Below are positions 12,829 through 24,514 of a stretch of 64,000 bases of DNA, piece by piece. The notes under the pieces were generated by a model. That model made no database searches and had not been told where the DNA came from. It saw only the letters and a program-made list of their open reading frames with translations. The stretch lies in the NCBI GenBank assembly GCA_951230915.1, contig OX579634.1, positions 49,675,570-49,739,569 of the forward strand, given 5' to 3'. Both the position numbers and the translations under genes were made by a program. Each line of letters opens with the position of its first letter. Position 1 is the first letter of the stretch. This DNA is from Antitrichia curtipendula. Taxonomy: Eukaryota; Streptophyta; Bryopsida; Hypnales; Leucodontaceae.

Positions 12829-13394
12829 TTCCTAAACATATAGAGTCTTCTCAAAAATAGATGATTTGGAAAAAATCATTATAAAGTACTATTTGGAAGA
12901 ATATTTTGGAATTGATTTGTAAGTAAAATTTATTTTATTTATTTTAAGATTCCATCCATACAGATGGATTCACCAATGCTATCACCAATATTTTTTATAA
13001 ATTTTGAAGGAAATTTTTAAAAATTCCTTCTCTATTTGATCATAAACAAAATATTATAATTTTTTGAGTAACACTTGTTGGAATGAGATTTTCTTGACAT
13101 GGTAGTTTTTTGGAATTTTTGAGTTTTTTAAAATCCATGACCTCATTTTTGCAAATCCAATTTTGAACTAGATCAATGCAATGTTGGCTTGGTCAACCAC
13201 TTTACATACTTCTACATCTACGATTTTAGAAAAATATGTATTCTACTAACACCAAATCCAACCAATAGATAGAACAAAAACTAGATTAAGTATCTCCACA
13301 AATTAGAATGACTTTCATTCAAGCAATAATGAAAAAGAAACAAAAATATGAATTTGTTCATTGTCTAGAAATTAGACATCAGAGCATTTAAAGG
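12829..13394 (-). mobile_element. TTAA-type MITE, family B, inverted copy
   Basis: A 566-bp element lies between TTAA at 12825-12828 and TTAA at 13395-13398. It starts TTCCTAAACATATAG and ends GCATTTAAAGG. Its interior is the reverse complement of 28814-29391; shared landmarks include the GACCTCATTTTTGCA and GACTTTCAT words. Non-coding. Confidence 0.7.
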
Positions 13395-13807
13395 TTAATG
13401 TGGTCTGCTTTAGTATCTACTTATGTCAGCAAAATGTCAAATATAAATGATGATGTCCATGATTCATTTTTGTTAATGGTAAATATTAATATTGAAAATA
13501 GTTTCTATTCTTGTTTTTAACCAAGAAAATAGTTTCTACTCATGTTTTTTTAATCTTAAAGCACCTAAGGTAAAACAAATCATTGTGGTCAAAATTAGAA
13601 GTTTGACCTTTTGTTTTTGAAATTTTTCAATTTTTTTTCCTAAGTAAAGAGAAGTGTGAGAGATAGTGAGAACAATTAAAACTATATATTTTTGACAAAG
13701 TATGAAGTTGTTGTAAATTTTTGAAGTGTTCAATGTATTATGGCCCAAAAAAGTTTGTAAACTACCTTAAAATCAACAAAATCTGAATCCATCAAGCTCA
13801 TTTTGTT

Positions 13808-14024
13808 CATGTATAAGAAACTCACATTTTAGATGGCATTTTGTAATGTCTTAAAACATATTTTAGGTGACGTCCATTGCAACAAATCCATGTTTTCATG
13901 TCAACATTGATGTTATGTTGGACGTATTGTTGACATAAAAATATGATTTTGTTGCTTTGGACGTCACCTAAAATACGTTTAAAACATCACAAAACACCAC
14001 CTAAAACGCGGGTTTCTTATAGTG
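13808..14024. mobile_element. CACTA-like fold-back element
   Basis: An inverted repeat with arms of about 95 bp, separated by a short loop, could fold into a long hairpin. The outer right end reads (reverse complement) CACTATAAGAAACC, resembling the CACTAcAAGAAA ends of CACTA/EnSpm elements; the left end is CATGTATAAGAAAC. Both arms contain TTTTAGGTGACGTCC. A related solo right end lies at about 22105-22189. Confidence 0.65.
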
Positions 14025-15284
14025 CGTAAAGCAATCATAATATTTTCTAACATAAAAGGCCTAAAAAATAAATTTTTATAATAAATTCACATTGAAAAGT
14101 TAGAAGTTCCTATTGAAGTCACTAATCACTCCATTACTATCATGCATTGTGGCCCTTGTTGTGGCCAAAATCTCACATATTGAAAAAATTGTTCACTAGT
14201 GGTCATCTAACCACAATGGGCTGTTCTACTTTATGTTCCATTGGTTGTAGATATTTTATAATTTGAGCGGGTTTCTATAATCTCAATTTTTGGTTGAATT
14301 TTGAATTTAATTAATTGATATATAAAATTTTGAACCTAATCACTTAAAAAGAATGTGTTTTATATTAATGTTCATTTTCTTCAAAAATTTAAATAAAAAA
14401 ATCAAGTTGTTGTGATATATATTAGAATATTTGAAATCTTTTATATAAATGAAGGTCATAATGAGAAACATTATTTTATAATTTCAATTTCAATAAGATT
14501 TCAAAAGAAGGAAATACATATGACTTGTACATAATATTGTGTAATTTGTATTCTAATACATGTGGTTTGCAATTGCAATAATTTTAAAATTTTAAAATTT
14601 TTTCAAAATTTTTAAATGAAATAGTAACAAAACTTGTCATTTTTGGATGCATGAACCTTTAAGGATTGATATATATCAGATAAGCTTAGCATCATGATTT
14701 CATTGCTTCACTTTATTTGCATCAAAAAATGAATGGACCTTATTACCATACAATCAAATTTCAATATCATTTATACTATATGCTTTATTTTGCTAGTATT
14801 GTATATCTAATGATTTTTATTTTATTTTATTTTATTTTGTTTACAAAGATGAAATTATATCTTGCATGTCTATTATGAGTCTATAAATTTTCAAATTCTT
14901 TTAAAGTTTCAATAGTTCTATAAATTTTTGAAGAAAAAGTAAAAAAACTTTATATCAACTACAAATTATATTCCAAAAATTTAAAAACTTCACCATATTA
15001 GTATAATATAGTTGCACAAACACATCATGCCAACATAAGAGATAGCCTATCGACAGTCAACAATAAGTCTCATAATTGGCTAGAAATCTAATCACACGAA
15101 GACTGAATAGCTCATAAGTGACCAATAGAAAATATTATGGTTATAGAAAAAACACCATGTAACTTGTGACGTAAGTTATGATCACGGTAAAACCCTGCAA
15201 GTAATGATAAAAACACAAAACATCATATCACCATAAGCATTAACACTAGCAACATTCATGAGACAAGTACATCAAGTGTAGCAA
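14025..15284. other. Gene-free AT-rich stretch
   Basis: Nothing recognisable apart from short A/T homopolymers and a TTTTA-type pentamer run near 14818-14840. Confidence 0.5.
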
Positions 15285-15641
15285 GTGGTTTTACTAGTAA
15301 AAGGTGAAGAAAAGCTCTTCAAGAAGCTAGAAAACCTTGCAAATGCCACAATAGTCAAGTTTACATCATCTTTCAAAGACATATACATGCTAAGATGGAA
15401 CCTCAAGGCAAAAGTCTCCCACTCCATCTTGTGGGAGACTCAACTTAAAATAGATGAGTTACCAAAACCCCGCGTAGAAGACATGGGCACACAAGGTCTC
15501 CAATTGAGGTGCCAAAAGTGCCGCCAAGGCCCAAAATTAAGGTCCACCATACTCCAAGGCACTCCACATCATCTCCCTTTCAGGAACTCTACAACGTCAA
15601 AGACGATGAAAAATCTATATCACACTTCTCACATGACATAA
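15285..15641 (+). other. Unrecognised open frame, possibly a transposon fragment
   Basis: A 118-codon frame lies in a patch less AT-rich than its flanks. It opens without an ATG, contains Lys-rich and Arg-rich stretches and one CxxC-like pair (CQKC), and matches no family I know. With no supporting splice sites or neighbours it could equally be a decayed retroelement fragment. Function unknown. Confidence 0.15.
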
Positions 15642-16869
15642 TAAAGAACATTGTAATATATGATCATTCTTTAATTTGAAAATCAATAAGTTATGCATAA
15701 GATCAAAAATTTAAAATAAAATAAAATAAATAATTTTTCAATATTTTCAATTTGAATACAAACTACAATATTTTTCATAAATATTTATATATTTTAAAAA
15801 TTGTCAAAAATAAAAATTTCAACATATTTAGGGCATATTGAAGTATACATAATACACATATATAGTGATTTTTCAAAATTACAAAATTCGGATTTCTTCA
15901 AAGTTTAATCAAATTATTAGTGTAAAAAACTTCTAATCCAAATGAATTTTTTTCAAGGTTCTTTAGTAAGTGAATGAAAATTCTTTTTGAAATTTTTTTA
16001 TAAGAATTTCACAAATTTTGAAATTTCATTGAGTGAAATATAACTCGAAAGAGTTACATAATTCACTAAGAAAACCTCAAAAAAATCATGAATTTTTAAA
16101 ATATTCTTAAAGTCTACCACACATACTTTTCAAATTATTCTCAAATTTTTGGTGACTTTTTTTTCGGAGTCAATTATTAAACATGAAAATATTTTAAACA
16201 ATAATATTTGACTCAATAAAATTTTAAAATTTATGAAATTCTTACCAAATTTTTTTAAAAAGAATTCTCATTCGAAAAGTTGAAATTTTTTTACTTGTAT
16301 TAGAAGTCTTTGCACTAATAAATTGATTAAGTTCTTTAAAAAATTTGAAATTTTATTTATGCAAGTGTGTTACTTGTACTTCAACATGTCAAAATTCTGT
16401 TTAAAATCTCTATTCCTCAATTAGTTGCGGCAATTTTTTGAGAGCCACTGTAGACTTGATAAACCTAATTTCAATAGTTTATAGGGGCTCAAATTCAAAA
16501 AAGATCATTTTAAGGCTGAAATTCAGATCAAGAGCAATGAACTGTAAGTTCCCAAACTGAAAAAGATCTTTTCTGATCCATGAATTAAGCATTTTCTTCT
16601 ATAAAAAAATCCAGTGTCATCTCAATAAGGGAATTTCCACCACCATCCGCTGCACACTCAAGGAGCTCATTTACAGAAGAAAACCTGTTACCAAGGCGTT
16701 TGGAGGATCCCATCAAGCACCTATGGAAAAAGTATAAAACACATTACTCCTGCTCACCGAGAAAAATATTTACAGAAGCAGGTTGGAACGGCTGAGATTC
16801 TGAACTTCAGAAGCGCGTTGTGAAACGACTGGAATGAAGTGCGCAGGTCTAAACATGCCACGGTGCACA
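15642..16869. other. AT-rich intergenic DNA and 3' flank of the TRAF gene
   Basis: No coding signal. Short A- and T-rich words dominate up to about 16.4 kb. The segment from about 16.5 kb is less AT-rich and probably includes the 3' untranslated region of the minus-strand gene ending at 16870. Confidence 0.4.
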
Positions 16870-19555
16870 TCAGCGTGAGGATTGGGAAGAGGTCAAACTT
16901 TCAACACGCTTCTGTAAGTTCAGAAACTCTCGCTTTAACTGCAATACTTCTGAAGAAATATCCGCCGTTTTCTGATTTGCCCTCAGCTTCTTCACCTCCG
17001 CTTCCAATAAATTCACTTTGTTCTCTTGTTCCTTCACTGTGACATTCAAATTTCCCACATTAACGTCTGCCGATCTTTGGGCTAGTTGCACGTCCTGCAT
17101 TATCACCAGAGTACACTTAGAACAAACACCAATTAAAAAGATATACTATGCACAGGGAAAACAGAGGTAATAAGCACACTAAAGATCTAGAAGATATTAT
17201 AAAAAGGGTGACCAAGGTTTGGTACGAAGAATATCACTTCCAGTTGTGGCTTGCGAGGACAGCAATGTCAATTGCACGCCTCGCACAGCCTGAAAACCCT
17301 CTATCCATTCCTAGTGATAAACTGAATTTAATGAAGGACAATTTACCTTTTCCACAAGGAGAATACGCTGTGTATGTTCTCCAAGTGTGGCTTCATGGTT
17401 CTGCACATGTTGCAAAGTCTCCAGCAAGTGCTCTCCCATGTACTCTGTACAGTGACTTTCCAATAAACCCTGCCACCAGATCCAGATATAAGACTCGTGA
17501 ATATGCCAAGTTGCACTAGAATAGGATTTTCTAGTTCAATTGCATACGATACTCTCAGACTAGGAATCGACATTTTAAGCTCTATAGCAACAACTAAAGG
17601 ATTGGGCAAATTATGTAACCAGGTATAAGACTTCCTCATGATTTATTCTGGACAACGTTGGTGGAGAGTCTGAACCTGGGCCATAACATGAAGGCACCCA
17701 ACCGCATGATAAGGACATTTCATTTTCTTCATAGGACACACAGTTGCACAATGGTTCGCCATATCTTTGCGCTGCACAGATGACTCGCATTCGAGGTAAC
17801 ATGGAAAGAGCTTGTAACCGCATGAAGCATCATGGTCTTCCGCATGTATTGCGGAGTAAACAGCATCACATCCTTCGTTGGAACACGATACTGGCCTAAA
17901 AACACAGCTGTTTTGGTGCTTTGCAAGCTCTATCTCAGACTCAAATTTCATCTCACAATGGCATGTCTTCCTTTGATCTATCCTTTTGAACAACGCTTTG
18001 CCAAGCACCTGATAAATTCCAAAGATTAGGCAACATGAACATGATTTAGGAACGCATCCTTGACTGCTTTTAATTGTGTGCAGAATACATAGGACAACCG
18101 TCATTATCTACCGTCGCACGAGCTGAAGGAATTGTCACATAGAAACAACTGCCAAATACTGCTATCATTAGTGCGATGAACATGGTGCACACCTCGCGAC
18201 GCCCAGCCAGCCACACGCCTGTTTGATCCAGCTCACGAACAAAATCACTGACTTTATCATCCTTGGGCGAAACCATACCCGAAACACGAGAAAACATATT
18301 TCTCTTTGATTTGACGAAGTTGTCAAGCATATCCTTCACAATCTGTGTTGGATAGGAAACCTGATCAAGAAACAGATGCTCTCAGAATGGACAACGTAGA
18401 GCCAATCAAAAAAATAATTACCACAAAAGCTTGCATCTAGATCCATGACACCGTTTGAGTCTGAACAACAAGGATGGTACGCACGCATCCTAGCAAACGG
18501 TTATTCCAAAGTGCCCTTCTATTCGACAGAGCTATCGCACCTAGGCAGCGGATAGCTGTATATTTCACACGCAAATGATCCAATTTGTATCAAACAAAGA
18601 CCATCATACAGCTCTAAGGATATGATCAACATAGTCCATAACAGGGTGGTGTCTCGCAGTATTCAGTGACAAGCACAGCACTGGCAGTGTAATGACGTAC
18701 CAGGTCCAGCTTGACGCCCTGCCCGCTTGAGATACCGTTGGCATAAGCCTCGCTTTGCAAGTTCAAGTAGTCGAGCATTTCTCTTTTAACATCTGGTGCT
18801 ACAGTCGCTCGCTGGCTAAAGGTTCCTGATGTTTTCTCCACACAGGCGGCAGCTAGAGCGACCAGCAAAGACTGCGAGAGGCGATTCACCTCCTCTACAT
18901 CATAGAAGCTACATTCCAGCAGCTGTGGTGACGATGGCCCTTGCTTTGGTTCACCTGTAAAAGTCCATCTCAGTTCAGAATACAATTAAAACTTCATAAC
19001 AACTGGATATTACAGTAACGACCGCTAATTAAAGTGAACCTTGGGAACTCAGTAATTCAAACCCTTCAATCGGTAACCAGAAGCCATGTACTTTGAACAC
19101 ACACACTCTACCCACATATGTGACATTTTGTGACTCTATTATTTCAATGTCTCTTCGGTATACTTCACATGAAGCTTGCCAACCGCCTAGAATTACCCAA
19201 TCTGTTTGTCAAATAAGTTCGAAACGCACGAATGATATTCTAAACAATAGAGTACATAATTGCTATCCAATTCCACACAATCGGGTGCACAAATGAAAGG
19301 TTAGTTTATCTACTAAGGAGACAGGAGTCTAATAAACGTCTTTCTTTACTTTCTGATGCTCATAGCGAATGCTCATAACGAACAGTCAGTTACTCACAAA
19401 AAGGACGATGAAGTAAGGAAAGAGATGGCGCATTACAAATTTGACAATGAATAAGAATTTTTTCAAAAACAACTCCTAACCCTGAATTTTCACTTATCAA
19501 TAATAAGACAAGTCGACTGAAAGAGAATACCTGAATCACTTATATTGGTCGCCAT
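16870..19555 (-). CDS. TRAF-type zinc-finger protein (resembles Arabidopsis At1g09920)
   Basis: I assembled six exons (minus): 19555-19531, 18954-18701, 18360-18193, 18008-17676, 17469-17347 and 17094-16870. All junctions are GT-AG and the phases close, giving 375 residues from ATG at 19555. Residues 1-150 form a conserved N-terminal region with the pieces KREMLDYL and KSKRNMFSRVSG. Residues about 165-255 are a Cys/His-rich TRAF-type zinc-finger block (CHCEMKF, CSNEGCDAV, HCATVCPMKKMKCPYHAVGC). The last exon (302-375) is predicted coiled coil with heptad Leu. TRAF-type fingers usually mediate protein-protein contacts; the plant members are poorly characterised. The gene stands alone. The resemblance to At1g09920 rests on memory of that family, and the last exon is the least constrained. 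Confidence 0.9.
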
Positions 19556-21816
19556 GGCCTACGGGACGTCAGAATTTCACTCAGATCAGCAAACAGTAAC
19601 TCGAAATTCAAAAACTCAATCCTTCGCAAAGCGCCATTAATTACCGAGCCTTCGTTCACATATTCTCTATTTCCACCAAGAATCACCTCCTACAAAGGCC
19701 GTTCCCTTCAAAGCCCTAACCTGACAAGAGAATTCGAAACATGAGTCTAAGAATCAAGAAATAACTTCCTGGAACAGAGAAGATCCTTTCAAGTCCATTT
19801 CTGAGGTGCGATGCAACTAACAGCGGGCTCGCGATCGCCTTGTAAGAGAGGCGTCCTCCTTGATGAACTAAGAATCTCGAGTCTCACAGTAGTAAGCACA
19901 AAAACGGAATTGGCCGAATCTCATCACATAAAATTGGCTGCAGAAGGACGACGAAAGAGGGACATCGTAAAACAGGAAAGACACGGTATGGCTGAAAACA
20001 AAGGGCTCGACCGCTCGACATTCTGGTCGTGCGGTCTTTACACTATGCCTGCCAAGTGTCGGACCCACACGGTCATACCGTAAGACCGTACCCTTAAACC
20101 CTACATCCACCGCATGATGGTATGCTAGACTGCCACATGTAGAACCAACACCGACACTGCCGTGCCCATAGACATATATGTTATGAAATTTTTAATGATT
20201 TATAAGGAATATTACAAATTATAATGATACACAAAGAATCAATATGTAAGCAAATTTGAGCCAAAATCTTACCTTGTTTTGGCATTGGCTATGTTGTTTG
20301 AATAAAAATTGTAATACACAACAAATTGAGTAACATAAAATTACATCAAACATGAAAATAAAATACACAAAAATAAAATACACAAAATACACAATAAAAT
20401 ACACAAAAAAATACATTTTCAAGTTGAGCTATCTTTCACTTCACAATGGAAAATTCAAGAGTGCAAATGCAAAAGAAAGTGAAGCTATACTCAAAAGCAA
20501 ACACCATAGCCAAGCATACTCCAACAACAAACTCTCTCTTTCTTTCAAAACATCTACAAGACTTGATTTGGCAAAGAATGTCAATTAAGAGAGTCTCAAA
20601 GTTTAAAATATCCCAAATTCTAATTGAAAAATAATAATAATAATTTCTACATAAACAAGAGTTAACTTTTACGTAAACAATGAGCTAAATTTATATGGGA
20701 TTTTTATATGAGTATAAACTCCTAGTTGACTGAAGACTTCTAGTATAAACTAATCAACTAGGAGTCCTAATTAACTTTACATGGGATTTTTAAATGAAGA
20801 AATTCTTCCAACTTATACCTCAAATCCTAGACTATAAACGGAAAAATTAAACTGCCTTAACAATTAGGTATTCTTTTCTCAAGATAGTTACTTTAAAAAC
20901 CATCAAAGTCAACAAACATAATAAGTCCTACAAATATTTTTATTTGTACACATAGAGATTCATATAGGTTCTGAATGGTTGGACCAATGATTTTATCTTG
21001 TATTTGTAGTGCACTTATTACTCTAGTAATTCAGCAATTCAGCAAAATTGGGTGGCAAGAGGTTGAAGCATGATGGAGGTTCATAATCATAGTACTTGGT
21101 GTGTAAATAGTGCTCCTAGTAGTCATTCTTTTGACTAGATTTACAAGTGATATTGAAAACTACTCTTTAATGAAGCATGGATATGATGTTTAGAAATGTC
21201 ATTTTGATCCAAGGGCATTTCGATAGTAGTATGAGGAACTTATGGTTTTGAAGGTGTTGAAAAATTAATTGTGTCCATTGGCAATGACAACATAGTAAGT
21301 AAATGGAAATTCAGTTTTCAGTTTAGTCTCATATGTACACATATTCAAGATTAAGTGGCTCTAGATTTTGTATTGTCTGTGTTTATCGTGTGCAAGTAAA
21401 ATCTAAGTTTTTAGAGTGTCAAGACTGCTAGACTCAAAATGTTTTAAAGAACAACATTTAAAAAAATGCATCTATTTCACTTTTCAAATTTGAGATGTAT
21501 GTCAAGATTAGGGCAATTGGTGTTCTAATTTGACCCATGGTTCTTGTTACTTAGGTTTTTATAGCAGCTTTATTTTGGTTTGAGCAAAATCCAAAGCTCA
21601 AAGTGAGTAAAACTTTGTGGATCATGCTTTGTTCTTCAATAAATTATGTTTCCAAGATGTAAATTTAGTTGAAGAAAGAACAATGTTCAATATGACCCAT
21701 TCAAAATCTATAACTTCACATTCACAACATACCTCCACAAAATGACAAACTTTGAATCAAAATCAATGAGATCTACACTTCAATTCAATTATTTCAAGCT
21801 CACTTTTAGATCTAGA
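19556..21816. other. 5' flank of the TRAF gene, then AT-rich repeats
   Basis: 19556-20170 is less AT-rich than average and probably holds the promoter of the minus-strand TRAF gene. A tandem run of the word AAATACAC occupies about 20352-20415. No gene is recognised to 21.8 kb. Confidence 0.45.
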
Positions 21817-21982
21817 CTAGTTTAAGGTGAAGACAATTGTAATTGAGGTGACGAAGTTGTCCTGCACAAAATATAATTACACACAATGAAGTGTTTGTTA
21901 TTACACACTTAATTGTGTGCAATTACGTTTTACACATGACAACTTTGCCACCTCAATAACAATTGCCTTCAACTTAAACTAA
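21817..21982. mobile_element. Fold-back MITE (near-perfect 75-bp inverted repeat)
   Basis: The two arms (about 21820-21894 and 21905-21979) are reverse complements with few mismatches. Left begins TAGTTTAAGGTGAAG; right (reverse complement) begins TAGTTTAAGTTGAAG. The transcript would form a long hairpin. No coding capacity; superfamily not determined. Confidence 0.75.
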
Positions 21983-22104
21983 TTTGGATATGTTTTATCC
22001 TTTAGTCTCTTCTTAAATATCACTTTCAATTGGCAACCTAGTAGATGCATTCTTCTAACACATTTTTGTTGATTAATCAATTATAAATTTTACATTGGAT
22101 GTTA

Positions 22105-22189
22105 TTATTGACATAGAAACACTAAAATCGACTAAAATCCATCACCTAAAATCATAAAAACATCACATAAATAAAGGTTTCTAATAGTG
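22105..22189. mobile_element. Solo end of a CACTA-like element
   Basis: It ends GGTTTCTAATAGTG (reverse complement CACTATTAGAAACC) and contains ATCACCTAAAATC, matching the right arm of the hairpin at 13808-14024. The other arm is missing. Confidence 0.45.
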
Positions 22190-22238
22190 TTTGTTTTGTT
22201 TTGATTGTTATAGTGAAATCTCCAAAATCCTTTTTCTT

Positions 22239-22615
22239 TTGGTCACGTTCTTGGTAGCATTCGATAGCTTTGTGCGAGGATGGACTTACAGACTCAGTTT
22301 TGTGGCGTTTGGACCTTTAGTGTGAAAGTTATAGATTTTTTAGTTATTTTTTAATCTTAAATTATGCTAAATTATGTATCTTTTGGACCGTGTATCAATC
22401 AATTGCATTCTTGGTACTATTAGAAAGCTCTTTCCAAGGATGGTTGCACAAACTTTGTTTTTAAGGCATTTGAACCTACAATGTAGAAATTAAGGATTTT
22501 AAAGTTACTTTTGGATCTTAAATTATAGATCCTTTGGACCACGTGCAACTTGGTCATGTTCTTAGTACCTTTAGAAAGTTCTTTATAAGGAAGGTTGCAT
22601 AGTTTTTGTTTCATA
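22239..22615. repeat. Tandem repeat, about 2.5 units of 150-160 bp
   Basis: Units begin near 22239, 22401 and 22550. Each carries GTTCTTGGTAC-like, AGAAAGCTCTTT-like and CTTTTGGACC-like words. The copies are diverged. Confidence 0.55.
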
Positions 22616-23672
22616 GATGACATATGTTGTACACTTTAACCAAGAATCTATCTCGGAATCTATAAGGATTTGTTTAAAAAATTGGTTGGAATTAGGTGCA
22701 ATTCAATCATTTCAGCTTTTAGAAATTTATATAGGAGTGGGTTGTTTTTGCAACCTTCTTCTTCAAAGCGTTCCTACAAGAAGCTTTGTAATAGACAATA
22801 AGCGTTTTTGGAATGGATACGTGATGGCTATTGAATGGATTGTTCATAATGTAAAAGCGTAATAAGTTTTGTCAATATTGGTTCATACTTTGGCAATGGA
22901 TGGAATAAAAACCAAGGTGGATCCATTTTGAACTAAGTGGACACTAGACAAATGTCCATTGAATTTTTCAAAATGAGCATTGGCAGCCCGTCCACCTTCC
23001 TAGGGATGCTAATTAAAGAATCTAGGGTCCGTTTAAGTTTAGTAATGGTTACATTTTGGAACCTTATATATTACTTTCTGCATGCTACAGTGCTTGTTTT
23101 TGATAAAGCCATATCATTTCCAAGACTGCACTTGTGTGGTTTTTTGTAAGACCTACGATCAAGAATAAGTGCCTCCGGTAGAATTCTTTGGAAATTCATA
23201 AGTAATTCATAAATGCTCCAAAACCACTCGTGTTAGATTTCGCATTAGTTTTTCTTCAAGTGAAAAATAAGGAAAAATAGGCCAAAAATGACCTATGGTG
23301 TTTTATACTATACAATATGCCATTTTTTGTATAATATATTTATTGTTTTCATGACATCTATTGTAAGTTCAACTATTTAATATTGACAATGGTTGAATGT
23401 TAAGTTTACTATTGTTTTTGCGATTTGGTATGAGGTGGACAACTCTGTATGGCTTGCTGGCTCACTCACTCACTCATCTACAACCTGGGGAGGCTACTCA
23501 ATCTTTTTCATAAAAATGCTTACACTATTGGAATGCATGGCAAAAAGTTCAAAACTGTGCATAAAAATAGTAATCGATCGGTGGAAATTTGCTGCAATGT
23601 CAGGCTTTCACTTTGTTGCGAGGCATGTTGTATTGTACCCTAAACCGTATGCCAATCTCAGGCGCTAAAGGG
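22616..23672. other. Gene-free stretch ending in a TTAA-type terminus
   Basis: No gene recognised. GCGCTAAAGGG followed by TTAA at 23673-23676 reads like the right end of a TTAA-type element; its left end was not found. Confidence 0.4.
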
Positions 23673-24421
23673 TTAATATGCGCAGAGTTTGCTTTGTGCA
23701 TATGTTTAGATTAAACATGTTTCGAAAGTTCTAGACTTCTAGCGCAGATGATTCCTTCGGAAGAGGGCATTGATTGATAGAACGGCGCTAGCATTGAATG
23801 TACCGCGGCATGCAGCTCGCAATTTTTCTGGCACAGTTTGCTATTTTGCATGCATTGTCTTCTTCATCTGCGCTAATTTCTTGAAAGAGAGGGAACCGAT
23901 TACTGTTGTATTGCGGGCCGCTTTGCTGAATCTCTCAGCAATACTATAGTCAATTTCATGTTACGAGATGACTGAAACCTCGAATACCGGCGTATCACAA
24001 ATTTTTCGTGATTGATTAGAACTTCACGGCGCAAGGTAGCCTCTCGTTTGTCGCCTATTGTTTTGTTTTGAGGAGCCTCGCTATGTAATTCGAGAGACTT
24101 AACGCATAGGTGTTGCTGAGTGCTTGATAACAGTAGTTAAGTTAGTACCTGCGAGTTTTTTTTAGCGTGCCTACTGTGAGTTTGTTCTGCATGCGTTTGA
24201 AATCTTCAATTGGAGCATTTTTACAGTATCACGAAGCTATTCACAGAATTCTATGGAAATTTGAAATTTAGAGAGGAGGATTAGTTGTTGAAGGCGCTAA
24301 TGTTTGTTTAGATCACGAGGCCTGCGACTTCTTTTCAGTGTGTGAGTTCCCCGTATACGCCGTTGAATTTTTGGAGCGTTGTTAGTCCTCCTGAGTTTTT
24401 AGGGACTGCCTACTCACAATT

Positions 24422-24429
24422 CGGCGAAA
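24422..24429 (-). promoter_or_regulatory. Possible E2F-type site
   Basis: The minus strand reads TTTCGCCG, which fits the plant E2F consensus WTTSSCSS. It lies about 86 bp upstream of the ATG at 24515. It is only 8 bp, so chance occurrence is quite possible. Confidence 0.25.
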
Positions 24430-24514
24430 TCTAGAAACGAGGACGACTAATTGCAGGCACTAAATTATTTTGTGTGATTTCTTTCTTTATGTGAAGAAAT
24501 CAAGAAAGGTGGAG

